NCBI RefSeq assembly: GCF_001465595.2
Contig: NZ_CP013481.2
Location: 1,488,001 to 1,552,000 of the forward strand
Source of the DNA: Pandoraea apista
GTDB lineage: Bacteria; Pseudomonadota; Gammaproteobacteria; Burkholderiales; Burkholderiaceae
Reading direction: 5' to 3'
DNA: 64,000 nt
The stretch's first letter is position 1. Each line of letters begins with the position of its first letter. The position numbers were made by a program, and so were the translations under genes. The notes beneath the pieces were generated by a model. The model was not told the origin of the DNA, ran no database searches, and saw only the letters and a list, made by a program, of their open reading frames with translations. Shown piece by piece: positions 39,054 through 48,025 of this stretch.

Positions 39054-39911
39054 TTACTTGGCAGACGCCGTCTTCACGAGTACGGGCGTGTCGCGATACA
39101 ACGCGGGGAACAGACGCTTGAGGTCGTGCACCTTCGGCAGATCGTTGATGACGATATACGGATACGTCGGATGTTCGGTCAGAAAGTCCTGATGATAGGT
39201 CTCCGCCGCATAGAAGCCCGTGTACTTTTCCACTTTGGTGGCGATGGGCTTGCTATAGACATGCGAGGCGTCGAGCTGAGCGATGTAGGCGTTGGCGACG
39301 TTGCGCTGTGCATCGGTCATCGGGAATACGGCTGAGCGATATTGGGTACCGCTGTCCGGACCCTGACGGTTCACTTCGGTTGGATTGTGCGCCACGGAGA
39401 AGTAGATTTGCAGCAGCTTTCCGTAGGAGACCTGTTGCGGATCGAACGTCACTTCCACCGATTCGGCGTGCCCCGTCGAACCGCTGCTGACGGTCTCGTA
39501 ATCGGCGGTCTTTGCACTGCCGCCCGCGTAGCCGGACACGGCTTTCGTTACGCCTTTCACATGCTGGAAAACACCCTGCACGCCCCAGAAGCAGCCGCCC
39601 GCGAAGACCGCTGTCTCGGTATGCGCGCCTGTGACGGGTTCGTCGATTTTCGGTGCGGCGATGACGACCGCCGCTTCAGCCCCGCCGAACGCATAGGCGC
39701 CGACTTGCCAGACGAGCACGCCCGCCACGGCCGCGGCCGCGCCGACGAGCCCACGCCGGAGGCGTGAGACGGAGACAAGGGGAGTCGCCGACGCGATAGG
39801 TGTGTCGGAGGTACCGCTCGCGCCAGGTGAGACCGACACCGAGCGGCGCGACGACTGGCCCGAGGTGCTGTCGTTGATTTGCGACGTGTGTTGGGGATCG
39901 AAGGGGGTCAT
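39054..39911 (-). CDS. msrA: Membrane-anchored peptide-methionine (S)-S-oxide reductase MsrA
   Basis: A 285-aa protein. Residues 52-76 form one hydrophobic anchor after a Ser/Thr-rich cytoplasmic start, placing the MsrA domain outside the cytoplasm. The catalytic motif AGGCFWG has Cys107; QVSYGKLLQIYFSVAHNPTEVNRQGPDSGTQYRS and YHQDFL are diagnostic of MsrA. It reduces the S-epimer of methionine sulfoxide in proteins. The start at 39911 has AGGAG upstream. It is the last gene of an operon with msrB and dipZ; the longer frame to 40037 would overlap dipZ. Confidence 0.93.
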   Translation of the reverse strand: MTPFDPQHTSQINDSTSGQSSRRSVSVSPGASGTSDTPIASATPLVSVSRLRRGLVGAAAAVAGVLVWQVGAYAFGGAEAAVVIAAPKIDEPVTGAHTETAVFAGGCFWGVQGVFQHVKGVTKAVSGYAGGSAKTADYETVSSGSTGHAESVEVTFDPQQVSYGKLLQIYFSVAHNPTEVNRQGPDSGTQYRSAVFPMTDAQRNVANAYIAQLDASHVYSKPIATKVEKYTGFYAAETYHQDFLTEHPTYPYIVINDLPKVHDLKRLFPALYRDTPVLVKTASAK

Positions 39912-40033
39912 TTGAAAACTCCTGGCGTCTGTAGACGCCTCGCTGACAAGGTCAATGGCAATTGAAAATGAAATCCGGCGCGGATTCGCGGTAGCGGGCG
40001 GCAGATCGCAAGCGCCCGCCGGCGCGCGCATGC

Positions 40034-41890
40034 TCAACCAAACGTAAAGGCATAGGCAGACACGCCCGGATCCAGAAACTCGATGGAGAACGTGCGGTCG
40101 CGTACCTCGCCCGCCTGAGCCGACTGACGCACCAGCTGGTACAGGCGTTGTGAGGTCACTGTGCCGGCCCCGTCGGCGGTGACGTCTGTGCCGTGAGCGT
40201 TGCCGGGCGCATTGCCGTCGATCGTCACGCGAAAGCGCACGGGCTTGCCGTTCGTGTCGGGGCCGAGTACGAGGTGCAGATCACGGGCGTGGAATCGATA
40301 GACGATGCGTGCGCCGGTCTCGGTTGCCGTGGCCTGCTCCGGCCCGACACGCCAGCCACCGGCCAGTCCCCATTGGTTGAGGGACGGCATTGACGGGGCG
40401 CGATAGTCGCTGGCCTGATCGCGTACGGCGCCCCCCGGCGATGCAAAGTGATCGGCGCGTTCGTAGCCGACATAAGTTTCCGGCGACGCGACGTCGCGCA
40501 TGTCGGCCGCTTGCTGAACGCCATTGGCTTGCACGTCGGCAATTCCGCCGGCGACCTGCTTGGCGCCCGCTTCACGCAACAGCTGTTGGATCACGCGCTC
40601 CGACTCGGCGTAGTTGCCTTCGCCAAAGTGGTGGTAACGCACACGACCCTGAGCGTCGACGAAGTAGTGCGCCGGCCAGTACTGATTGTTGAAAGCGCGC
40701 CAGATGGCGTAGTTGTTGTCGATGGCGACCGGGTAGTCGACTCCCAGATCATGCACGGCCTTCGTCACATTGCCGATATCGCGTTCGAACGCGAACTCGG
40801 GGGCATGCACACCGATGACAACGAGGCCCTGATCGCGATACTTCTGTGCCCACGCTTTCACGTACGGCAGTGTGCGCAGACAGTTGATGCAGGAGTATGT
40901 CCAGAAGTCGATGAGCACGACCTTCCCACGCAAGGCTTGTGCGGAGAGCGGCGGCGAGTTCAGCCACTGCACGGCGCCGTCGAGCGAAGGCAACTGCCCT
41001 TCGACGGGGAGCGGGGCGGGCGCATCGACAGCGGCGAGCATCATCGCGCCGCCGGTGGCGGTCATGGCTGCGCCGCCTGCGTTGGCTTGATCGGCTGCCG
41101 GCGCGTTCTGTCCCGGCGTGTCGGTATGGGCCGCGTCGTGACGGCGGGCGCCGAGTTGTTCCACGAGCTTTTGTTCGATACCGCCTGTCGACGCCGTCGA
41201 GACTTGCGCGAGTACACCGGTGTCCAGCCCCAATGCGATCGCGGCAACGCCCGCGAGCATCAGTCCGCCGAGCCCGCGTCGGATCCACTCACCTGCGCCG
41301 AGAGAGCGTTTCATGGCGGCGAACACGCGCCCGCCGACGAGCAGTGCCAGCGCGAGCGACGTGGCCGCGCCTGCCGCGTACGCGACCAGCAAAAGCGTCG
41401 TGCCGACACTTGCGCCTTGCAGCGCGGCGCCCGTGAGCACCAGACCCAGAATCGGGCCGGCGCACGGCGCCCAGAGCAGCCCGGTGGCGATCCCCAGCAG
41501 GAACGAGGGGCCGGGACGCGGGCCGGAAGTGACGGCGTCCTTGGCGATGCCGTCAGTTTGCGCCGACTGCGACAGCCGGTCGCCAAGCGATACGAGCGGA
41601 TGCGTGAGCCGTTCGGCGAGCTTCGGGAAGAGCAGTGTCGCACCGAAGAGCGCCACCAGCGCGAGTGCGAGCCAGCGGCCGTACTGATTGGCCTGCACGA
41701 CCCAGCTCCCGCCCACGGCCGCGAGCGTGGCGACCAGCGCGAACATCAGCACCATACCGGCGAGCATGGGCAGCACGCTGCGCGAGAAAGACTGGCCGGC
41801 ACGCGAGAAGACGAACGGCAGTACCGGCAGAATGCACGGGCTGACGATTGTCAGAATCCCGCCGAGATAGGCAAGGATGAGCAAAGTCAT
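40034..41890 (-). CDS. dipZ: DipZ: CcdA-like membrane thiol transporter fused to thioredoxin domain
   Basis: A 618-aa fusion. Residues 1-255 contain six or more membrane helices with the CcdA motif SPCILPVLPF and a second conserved region GLLWAPCAGPILG, whose cysteines relay electrons across the inner membrane. Residues about 320-470 are a periplasmic thioredoxin-like domain with active site WTYSCINCLRTLPY, and the C-terminal 140 residues form the beta-rich DipZ domain. It draws reducing power from cytoplasmic thioredoxin. Lying between msrB and msrA, it very probably recycles both. The start at 41890 has GGAG at 6 nt. Confidence 0.93.
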   Translation of the reverse strand: MTLLILAYLGGILTIVSPCILPVLPFVFSRAGQSFSRSVLPMLAGMVLMFALVATLAAVGGSWVVQANQYGRWLALALVALFGATLLFPKLAERLTHPLVSLGDRLSQSAQTDGIAKDAVTSGPRPGPSFLLGIATGLLWAPCAGPILGLVLTGAALQGASVGTTLLLVAYAAGAATSLALALLVGGRVFAAMKRSLGAGEWIRRGLGGLMLAGVAAIALGLDTGVLAQVSTASTGGIEQKLVEQLGARRHDAAHTDTPGQNAPAADQANAGGAAMTATGGAMMLAAVDAPAPLPVEGQLPSLDGAVQWLNSPPLSAQALRGKVVLIDFWTYSCINCLRTLPYVKAWAQKYRDQGLVVIGVHAPEFAFERDIGNVTKAVHDLGVDYPVAIDNNYAIWRAFNNQYWPAHYFVDAQGRVRYHHFGEGNYAESERVIQQLLREAGAKQVAGGIADVQANGVQQAADMRDVASPETYVGYERADHFASPGGAVRDQASDYRAPSMPSLNQWGLAGGWRVGPEQATATETGARIVYRFHARDLHLVLGPDTNGKPVRFRVTIDGNAPGNAHGTDVTADGAGTVTSQRLYQLVRQSAQAGEVRDRTFSIEFLDPGVSAYAFTFG

Positions 41891-41993
41891 GACGCACTCC
41901 AGAAGCAGCGCCCGAATGCCGGGCGAAGCCAATTTTTATGAGTTGGCGGTAAGTGGGGCTGGTTATATCCCCTCGGGCAGGGTGGTTTCGACA

Positions 41994-42623
41994 TCAGGCT
42001 GCTTGCGGATTGAACGTCATGGCAAGGCCGTTCATGCAATAGCGCAGACCGGTCGGCTTCGGCCCATCGTCGAACACATGGCCCAGGTGGCCGCCACAAC
42101 GCCGGCAATGCACTTCGGTGCGAACCATGCCGAACGTTGTGTCGGTACGCGTGCCGACGGCGTGCTCAAGCGGTGTCCAGAAGCTCGGCCAGCCGGTGTG
42201 GCTGTCGAATTTCGTGCGCGACGAAAAGAGCGGCAGTGCGCAACCGGCACAAGAGAAGGTGCCGGCGCGGTGTTCGTCGTTGAGCGGGCTCGAATAGGGA
42301 CGCTCGGTCCCTTCGTTGCGCAGGATTTCGTACTGCCCGGGCGTCAGGCGCTTGCGCCACTCGGCGTCGCTGTAGGCCACCTCGAAGTGTTCGGGGGTGT
42401 TGGCATGGCGGGCGTCTTCCGCCCGTGCCGGGCGCACGAGCCGCGGCACCAGTCCGGCGGCGACGGCCGCCGCCGCAGCGGTCGCGCTCAGCAGAAACAC
42501 CCGGCGCGATGGTACCGGGTGGGGGCTCCCGGCGGCAGCGCGGCGCGGCTGATGCGACTTAGGCGACTTGGACGACTCGCGCGGCTCAGTTGAGCGGTGT
42601 GGATCGTTTTCGGACAAACTCAT
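41994..42623 (-). CDS. msrB: Tat-exported peptide-methionine (R)-S-oxide reductase MsrB
   Basis: A 209-aa protein with a Tat-type signal (PSRRVFLLSATAAAAAVAAG, residues about 38-57) after a polar N-region. The MsrB domain has the four zinc cysteines in CAGC and CRRC and the catalytic cysteine in LRYCMNG (about 196), with HTGWPSFW in the active site. It reduces the R-epimer of methionine sulfoxide. Tat export fits a protein that takes its zinc in the cytoplasm. It is the first gene of the msrB-dipZ-msrA operon, with a good GGAGGAT site, divergent from a two-component system. Confidence 0.93.
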   Translation of the reverse strand: MSLSENDPHRSTEPRESSKSPKSHQPRRAAAGSPHPVPSRRVFLLSATAAAAAVAAGLVPRLVRPARAEDARHANTPEHFEVAYSDAEWRKRLTPGQYEILRNEGTERPYSSPLNDEHRAGTFSCAGCALPLFSSRTKFDSHTGWPSFWTPLEHAVGTRTDTTFGMVRTEVHCRRCGGHLGHVFDDGPKPTGLRYCMNGLAMTFNPQAA

Positions 42624-42769
42624 GACATCCTCCGGTCAGTAGGACGATCCGGGGCGGCGCTGGCATCGTCGTCACCGGTTCAGGGGAGCGGAGCGACGGT
42701 AGTGATGCACAGCGGAGATCCGCGCCGGATCGATGACTGAAGCGTAGTGCGCGGGCGATGCCAAAGTCC

Positions 42770-42794
42770 TCACGTAAAATTAAACAATTCGTGA
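42770..42794. promoter_or_regulatory. Candidate operator between msrB operon and two-component genes
   Basis: TCACG (42770-42774) and CGTGA (42790-42794) flank an A/T-rich core in the divergent promoter region. Arms are short, so this is only a candidate. Confidence 0.3.
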
Positions 42795-42863
42795 TACCTC
42801 GCGGTGCGTGAACTGCGCACAATGGGGTCTCCAAGACCCACTTTCCCGGGAGTTGTCCCTTCG

Positions 42864-43607
42864 ATGGAATCGCCGCGCCGTGTTTTGCTCGTCGAAGACG
42901 ACGTGCATATCGCCGATTTGCTCACGCTGCATTTGCGCGACGAGCGATTCGAAGTCGTGCATTGCGCCGACGGCGACGAGGGGTTGCGCCGGTTGTCCGA
43001 AGGCGGCTGGGATGCCCTGATCCTCGACCTGATGCTGCCGGGCGTCGATGGTCTGGAAATCTGCCGCCGGGCGCGGGAGATGACGCGCTACACCCCCATC
43101 ATCATCACGAGTGCGCGCTCTAGCGAAGTCCATCGGATTCTCGGGCTGGAACTCGGGGCCGACGACTATCTGGCCAAGCCGTTTTCGGTGCTGGAACTGG
43201 TCGCCCGGGTCAAGGCGCTTATGCGACGGGTCGACGCGCTGGCTCGCAACGCGCGCATGGAGGCTGGCAGTCTGGCGGTTTCCGGGTTGTTCATCGATCC
43301 GATCGCCCGCGAAGCGTCGCTCGGTGGCAAGCGGCTCGATCTCACGCCGCGCGAGTTCGATCTTCTGTACTTCTTCGCGCGCCAGCCCGGCAAGGTGTTC
43401 TCGCGCATGGATCTGCTCAATGCCGTATGGGGCTATCAGCACGAGGGCTACGAGCACACCGTCAATACTCACATCAATCGGCTGCGCGCCAAGATCGAGG
43501 CGGACCCGGCACAGCCCACACGCATCCTCACGGTCTGGGGACGTGGTTACAAGTTCGCGACCGATGGCGGACCGGACGGCCCGAGTGCCGACCCAGGAGC
43601 TGTATGA
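42864..43607 (+). CDS. OmpR-family response regulator
   Basis: A 247-aa response regulator. The receiver domain shows acidic pocket VEDD (Asp12-13), phospho-acceptor Asp55 in LILDLMLPG and conserved KPF near 105; the winged-helix output domain (about 135-235) ends with VWGRGYKFA. ATG 42864 gives the normal family N-terminus (MESPRRVLLVEDD); the frame's earlier GTG at 42804 adds an unstructured leader. It overlaps the kinase gene by ATGA. It is divergent from the msrB-dipZ-msrA operon, which it probably regulates. Confidence 0.92.
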   Translation: MESPRRVLLVEDDVHIADLLTLHLRDERFEVVHCADGDEGLRRLSEGGWDALILDLMLPGVDGLEICRRAREMTRYTPIIITSARSSEVHRILGLELGADDYLAKPFSVLELVARVKALMRRVDALARNARMEAGSLAVSGLFIDPIAREASLGGKRLDLTPREFDLLYFFARQPGKVFSRMDLLNAVWGYQHEGYEHTVNTHINRLRAKIEADPAQPTRILTVWGRGYKFATDGGPDGPSADPGAV

Positions 43608-45097
43608 CGCGCCGCTGGAATCTCACATTGACGCAGCGCCTGTCGCTGGTCTTCGCGGTGTTGCTGCTGGTGTGCTGCGGCACGTCGGCATGGATGCAGG
43701 TGCGCGCGAATCGCATGCACGAAGCCGAGGTGATTCAGGGGCTCTCTCGCGGACTTGCCGAGCACATTGCCGCCAATGCGCAACTGATGGACTCGAACGG
43801 TATGAAGCCGGATGCCGTGCGGCGTCTGTTCGGTCAGTTGATGGTCGTGAATCCCAGTGTCGAGGTCTATCTGCTCGACATGCACGGGCGCATCACCGGT
43901 CACGCGGCGCCGGAGGGTCATTTGCGGCGCACGCAGGTCGATCTGGCGCCTGTGCACCGGCTACTCGACGGCGAGGCGCTGCCGATCTATGGGGACGATC
44001 CGCGCAATACCGATGTTCGCAAGGTGTTCAGCGCCGCGCCGTTGCGCGTGGATGGTCGGGAGGTCGGGTACATCTACGTCGTGCTGCTCGGCGAGGCTCA
44101 TGACCGGTATGCCGAACGCGGGGCAACGAGCGTTGCGCTCAATACCGCGCTATGGTCCATCGGACTCGTGGCGGCGTTGTGCCTGATTGCCGGTCTGGCG
44201 GCGTTTGCGCTCATCACCCGGCCGTTGCGACGCCTGACCGACGTTGTGCGCGAGTTCGATATCGACGCCGCCCCGGTGTCTGCGCTGCCGGCTGTCTCGT
44301 TGGACGAACCAGCCTCGCAACAGGGGCGCCCGAGCGACGAGATCGTGGTGCTGGAGCGTGCCTTCCGGCAAATGGTGGAGCGACTGGAAACGCAATGGCG
44401 CGCGCTCACGCGTCAGGATCAGGAGCGGCGCGAGCTGATCGCCAACATCTCGCACGACTTGCGCACCCCGCTGTCGTCGCTGCACGGTTATCTCGAAACG
44501 CTATCGCTCAAGGACGCCACGCTCACGCCAGCCGAGCGGCGGCGCTATCTGGGCATTGCACTCGATCAGAGCCGCAAGGTCGGGGCGCTGGCGCAGTCGC
44601 TGTTCGAACTGGCGCGCCTCGAACACGGCTTCGTACAGCCCGAGGCCGAGCCGTTCTCCATCACGGATCTGATTCAGGACGTTTTTCAGAAATTCGAGCT
44701 GAGCGCCGAGTCGCGCGGGGTAGCGCTGCGCGCGCAACTCGCACCGCAAATTCCCGTCGCACGGGCCGATCTGGGGCTGATCGAGCGGGTATTCACGAAC
44801 CTGCTCGATAACGCGCTGCGGTACACGCCGTCGGGCGGGGAGATTACGGTGTCAGTGGCGCCGGTCGGCACGGAAATCGAGGTGCAGGTGAGCGATACCG
44901 GGCCGGGCATTCCCGAGAGCGCGCGCGACGGACTCTTCGAGCGGCCATTCACGGTCGGGGGCGCCCGCCGTGAGGGCGGGCTGGGCTTGCGTATCGTGCA
45001 CCGTATTCTGCAACTGCACGGCCGGCGTATCACGCTGGTCGACGCCGCCGGTCATGCAGGACAGGGTGCGACGTTCCGCTTTACTTTGCCGACGTGA
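43604..45097 (+). CDS. Membrane sensor histidine kinase
   Basis: A 497-aa kinase with TM1 (13-33), a periplasmic sensor of about 145 residues, TM2 (180-204) and HAMP (203-260). The H-box is ANISHDLRTPLSSLHGY (His284), the N-box RVFTNLLDNALRYTP, and the G-boxes VSDTGPGIP and EGGLGLRIV. It probably phosphorylates the response regulator encoded just upstream (4-nt overlap, AGGAG site). A periplasmic sensor next to an extracytoplasmic methionine-sulfoxide repair operon suggests it senses envelope oxidation; this is inference. Its 3' end overlaps the convergent lipoprotein gene by 17 nt. Confidence 0.93.
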   Translation: MTRRWNLTLTQRLSLVFAVLLLVCCGTSAWMQVRANRMHEAEVIQGLSRGLAEHIAANAQLMDSNGMKPDAVRRLFGQLMVVNPSVEVYLLDMHGRITGHAAPEGHLRRTQVDLAPVHRLLDGEALPIYGDDPRNTDVRKVFSAAPLRVDGREVGYIYVVLLGEAHDRYAERGATSVALNTALWSIGLVAALCLIAGLAAFALITRPLRRLTDVVREFDIDAAPVSALPAVSLDEPASQQGRPSDEIVVLERAFRQMVERLETQWRALTRQDQERRELIANISHDLRTPLSSLHGYLETLSLKDATLTPAERRRYLGIALDQSRKVGALAQSLFELARLEHGFVQPEAEPFSITDLIQDVFQKFELSAESRGVALRAQLAPQIPVARADLGLIERVFTNLLDNALRYTPSGGEITVSVAPVGTEIEVQVSDTGPGIPESARDGLFERPFTVGGARREGGLGLRIVHRILQLHGRRITLVDAAGHAGQGATFRFTLPT

Positions 45098-46208
45098 TCC
45101 TGTTCTCTGCCGGGGTGCCCGGCACGGTGTCGAAATAGGTCAGCTTGCGCACGAAGACATTGGCGAACGGGTCGACCTTTTCACCTGCGGCGGAAGGTGA
45201 GGTGATCACGACGCGCACAATGTTGCCGTGGCTGTCGTATTTGTAGTGATACTCCGACACGTGGCGCTCGCCGGTGGCGGCGTCGGTGCGGGTCACGCGC
45301 ATGAGTTCGTGGCGCGGGGAGTATTCCGATACCTCGTTGTCCCATGCCAGCGGCAGCCACTGACCGTCGATGAAGGCCGACGCGCCGTTGTCCCGGACGA
45401 TGCGCCCGCCGTCGGGTTTGCGCTCCACACTCGCGAAGGTGCGGTAGGAAACGACCTTCGGCGCGGGGCGTACCTTGCCGTCTGCCGTGACCACCTGACG
45501 CGCCTCGTTCGGCGCTTCCCACTGACGCGATAGCGCGAAGCACTCGTCGTCGAACAGGCGTGCCTGCAGGCTGCCGGCGCGACGATGATGGATGCCGTTC
45601 GCCGACGCGAGAATGCGGCGGGTCCATTCCAGTTGACCGTCGCTTTCCTGACGCACCTGCTCCTTCCATGTCCCGCGCCTTGTGGCGCCGCGCACGACCC
45701 AGGCGTCGGCGCTCTGCCAATCGACGGGGGCGCCGTCGATGCTGCGCAGGCGTCCGTCGGCGTCGTAGGTATAGCGGCCGCGGTCGGTGCTTGAGAGCAG
45801 GTGGCCCTGAGCGTCGAACTCCATAACGAAGCGATTGCCGTTGTCGAGCGGACCGACCTTGCCGGTGCTGCGATCGTAGCTGGCGATGAAGCGCGTTTCT
45901 TCGATACGGCGAACCCCGGCAGGAATACCACCGAAGTTGCGCATCAGATCGTCTTCTTCGCGCAGGGAGGTCTGCACGCACCACGGCAACGGGGCGACGG
46001 GCTGCGGCGCGTCGGCAACGGTGGGAGACATCGAGGGGGGCGTGGGTGTCGCTGTGCCGGTGGCCGGGAGATTCACCGGGGCGGTGCCCGGAAGGGGACC
46101 GGCGCAACCCGCCAGCGCCGCAGCCAGCGTGAGGAGTTCAAGTCCACGGCGGACAGAGCGTACGGAAAGCATGGAATGGGCGGTTCGGACAGGTAAAGCG
46201 GACATCAT
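45081..46208 (-). CDS. Hypothetical lipoprotein with YD/RHS-like repeats
   Basis: A 375-aa protein with a lipoprotein signal (ELLTLAAALAGC) after a short basic leader. The start is uncertain: ATG-ATG at 46208/46205 or ATG 46172, none with a clear Shine-Dalgarno. After a Pro/Thr linker, the mature part has beta-hairpin strands reminiscent of YD repeats (GHLLSSTDRGRYTYDADGRLRSIDG, VSEYHYKYDSHGNIVRVVI). Function unknown, probably a cell-surface or periplasmic protein. It converges with the histidine kinase gene and overlaps it by 17 nt. Confidence 0.7.
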   Translation of the reverse strand: MMSALPVRTAHSMLSVRSVRRGLELLTLAAALAGCAGPLPGTAPVNLPATGTATPTPPSMSPTVADAPQPVAPLPWCVQTSLREEDDLMRNFGGIPAGVRRIEETRFIASYDRSTGKVGPLDNGNRFVMEFDAQGHLLSSTDRGRYTYDADGRLRSIDGAPVDWQSADAWVVRGATRRGTWKEQVRQESDGQLEWTRRILASANGIHHRRAGSLQARLFDDECFALSRQWEAPNEARQVVTADGKVRPAPKVVSYRTFASVERKPDGGRIVRDNGASAFIDGQWLPLAWDNEVSEYSPRHELMRVTRTDAATGERHVSEYHYKYDSHGNIVRVVITSPSAAGEKVDPFANVFVRKLTYFDTVPGTPAENRITSAK

Positions 46209-46461
46209 TGCAAACGATTGTCGGGAAGATTCTCTCCCGGATTGTACCGGCTCTATGTGACGTGTCAGTTCCACAGCCTGGCAGGGGGGCTTCAACGGGA
46301 AAGCAAACGTGCCTGGGTGAGAGTCACGGACCGAGCGCATCGATCCGGCGAAGGGGACGGAGTTAGCCGCTGTGAGGCGACATTCTCAGCGTCGCCATGC
46401 CGACATCGCTACGGGCAAGCGCTTGCACACGATCGCCGAGGGGATACCTGCACACAGGGGA

Positions 46462-46713
46462 TCAGTCGGCCCGGTCCGAACAACGCTCCTTTAGGGGCGC
46501 TCCTATCCGGCAAGAGGCGTCGTCCGGATGTAGCTTGCGGAGAAACGACCGGCCCTTTTCCGTGAGCTGGGCACGGCGCAAGCCGGTATCCGATTGTTCC
46601 AGCATGACGAGCTGGCGTTCGAGCAGTGCGTCGAGTTCGGCGCGTTTCATGTCGAGCTGGTCGGGTGCCTGGCGAACCAGCATCAGGGTCGCAAATTCGT
46701 GTGGACTGAGCAT
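46462..46713 (-). CDS. Small conserved protein with winged-helix-like sequence
   Basis: An 83-aa protein, MLSPHEFATLMLVRQAPDQLDMKRAELDALLERQLVMLE, followed by a TEKGRSFL segment that looks like the wing region of MarR/PadR-type winged helices. I recall similar short proteins in other Burkholderiaceae but know no function. AGGAG lies 6 nt before the ATG, supporting a real gene. It may bind DNA but lacks a dimerisation or sensor domain. Confidence 0.65.
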   Translation of the reverse strand: MLSPHEFATLMLVRQAPDQLDMKRAELDALLERQLVMLEQSDTGLRRAQLTEKGRSFLRKLHPDDASCRIGAPLKERCSDRAD

Positions 46714-46917
46714 TTTTGTCTCCTGTCAGCAATGGAACCGTGAGCAGGGGCACGAGGCAAAGGATGCCACGCTGCGAGGCAGCGTCAAATGGGCAGTGTC
46801 AAATGGCAGCGCCGGTTTGGCGATGCGGTGTTTCCTCGTCGATCGAAGGCGATGCACCGGTGGGGCATCGCAGTGTTCCGGTAAGTCTTACCCGGCGTGG
46901 GCCCAGAGCAACGCGAA

Positions 46918-46962
46918 ACGGGCGAGACGGGCAATACGGGCAATACGGGCAATACGGGCAAG
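46918..46962. repeat. Tandem 9-bp repeat, five copies of ACGGGCRAK
   Basis: Unit order: ACGGGCGAG, three ACGGGCAAT, ACGGGCAAG. The period is a multiple of three, so it creates an Ile-Arg-Ala reading in one frame, but no gene contains it. Confidence 0.9.
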
Positions 46963-47070
46963 ACGCAGGCAATGCACATGGCCGTGGCAAAAACGGAAGG
47001 GTTCCGTCCATCGAGATCGGCTGGTTTTGCATCGTTAGCCGTCGCCGGATGTCTCCGGATAGCGGGTTAA

Positions 47071-47099
47071 GCGGCACATCCCCCTGCACGATGTGCCGC
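47071..47099 (-). terminator. Hairpin downstream of the hsp20 operon
   Basis: Perfect 9-bp arms GCGGCACAT and ATGTGCCGC with an 11-nt loop, 22 nt past the hsp20 stop. No T run follows, so this is a weak terminator candidate. Confidence 0.5.
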
Positions 47100-47121
47100 G
47101 TGTCCGCGCACGGCAGGTGGC

Positions 47122-47541
47122 TTACGTCTGTTCAACGCTGACCTGAATGCGTCTCGGCTTCGCCTCCTCTCGGCGCGGAATCGTCAGCTTGAGCACGCCG
47201 TCGCGCAACTGTGCATCGATACGTGTCACGTCAAAATCCGGACTCAGCGTGAACGCACGCCGGAAATGCGGATGACGCACTTCGCCGTGCAGCAAGCGCA
47301 GTTCGGCGGGCGTTGGAACGATTGCCTCTGCTTCGATATTCAGACTGCCGTCCTGAACGCGCACTTCTAGCTTCTCGCGTGGCACGCCAGGAAGGTCGGC
47401 ATACAGTGTGATGCCGCGGCTATCCTCGAACACGTCGACGGCGGGCGCGATACGGGTGACAGGCTTTGCCGTCTCCCCGCCCTGCGCGCCGACGACATCA
47501 GTGCGCGATGAACGGGAGGTCAGTTCAGTGTTTTCATTCAT
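47122..47541 (-). CDS. Hsp20/alpha-crystallin small heat-shock protein
   Basis: A 139-aa small heat-shock protein. The alpha-crystallin domain runs from about residue 40, with GITLYADLPGVPREKLEVRVQDGSLNIEAEA and the final LRDGVLKLTIPRREEAKPRRIQV, containing the consensus GVLxLxIP. These chaperones bind unfolding proteins in large cytoplasmic oligomers. GGAG lies 7 nt before the ATG. It follows another hsp20 gene by 36 nt, so it shares that gene's heat-shock promoter and leader. Confidence 0.95.
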   Translation of the reverse strand: MNENTELTSRSSRTDVVGAQGGETAKPVTRIAPAVDVFEDSRGITLYADLPGVPREKLEVRVQDGSLNIEAEAIVPTPAELRLLHGEVRHPHFRRAFTLSPDFDVTRIDAQLRDGVLKLTIPRREEAKPRRIQVSVEQT

Positions 47542-47577
47542 GATGTTCTCCGTGTTCGTTCTGCGGTATCGGGCGCC

Positions 47578-48018
47578 TTACTGGACGGAAATCGCCCGCG
47601 GCTTCGACGCCTCGGAGCGCCCGACGGTGATCATCAGGCAGCCGTTGGTGTAGCGCGCGCTGACCTTGTCCGGGTCGGCGTGCTGGGGCAGCTCGATCAC
47701 TCGCCGGAAAGCACCCATAAAGCGCTCCCGGGCATAGACGCGAGCATCGTCGCCCAGGTCCGGGCCAGGCGGTTTGCGTTCGCCGCTGATGGTGAGCAGG
47801 CCCTTCTCGATCAAGACGTCGATCGCGGCCGGATCGAGCCCGGGGGCGAACGCGACAATCTCGATGCTGTCGTCGGTACTGCCGATGTTCACTGGAGGAA
47901 AGGTCTCGCTGCGCATCGCGCGCAGGCTTGCCGGAAAGCCCGAGAAGAGGCTTGTCATCTGCCGCTGCAGGCGGTCGAATTCGCCCAACAGATCGGTGTT
48001 GTAGAAAAGATCGCTCAT
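47578..48018 (-). CDS. Hsp20/alpha-crystallin small heat-shock protein, first gene of pair
   Basis: A 146-aa small heat-shock protein. The N-arm (MSDLFYNTDLLGEFDRLQRQMTSLF) is of class A/IbpA-like length and the alpha-crystallin domain starts at about residue 42, ending NGCLMITVGRSEASKPRAISVQ; the usual GxLxIxIP consensus is altered to GCLMITVG. The start at 48018 has AGGAG, which lies inside a hairpin. A candidate sigma32 promoter (48155-48184) and a structured leader precede it. Small Hsps in class-A/B pairs often co-assemble. Confidence 0.95.
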   Translation of the reverse strand: MSDLFYNTDLLGEFDRLQRQMTSLFSGFPASLRAMRSETFPPVNIGSTDDSIEIVAFAPGLDPAAIDVLIEKGLLTISGERKPPGPDLGDDARVYARERFMGAFRRVIELPQHADPDKVSARYTNGCLMITVGRSEASKPRAISVQ

Positions 48019-48025
48019 GAGTGGC

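Larger units (their letters stand above)
46714..47121. other. Intergenic region with a tandem repeat and hairpin
   Basis: 408 nt between the small winged-helix-like gene and hsp20. It holds a 9-bp tandem repeat (46918-46962) and a hairpin after hsp20 (47071-47099). Overlapping ORFs on both strands are repeat-driven and not credible. Confidence 0.55.

Noticed and set aside
46918..46962. Short regular repeats as a CRISPR array
   Set aside because: Units are 9 bp head-to-tail with no spacers and no cas genes nearby.
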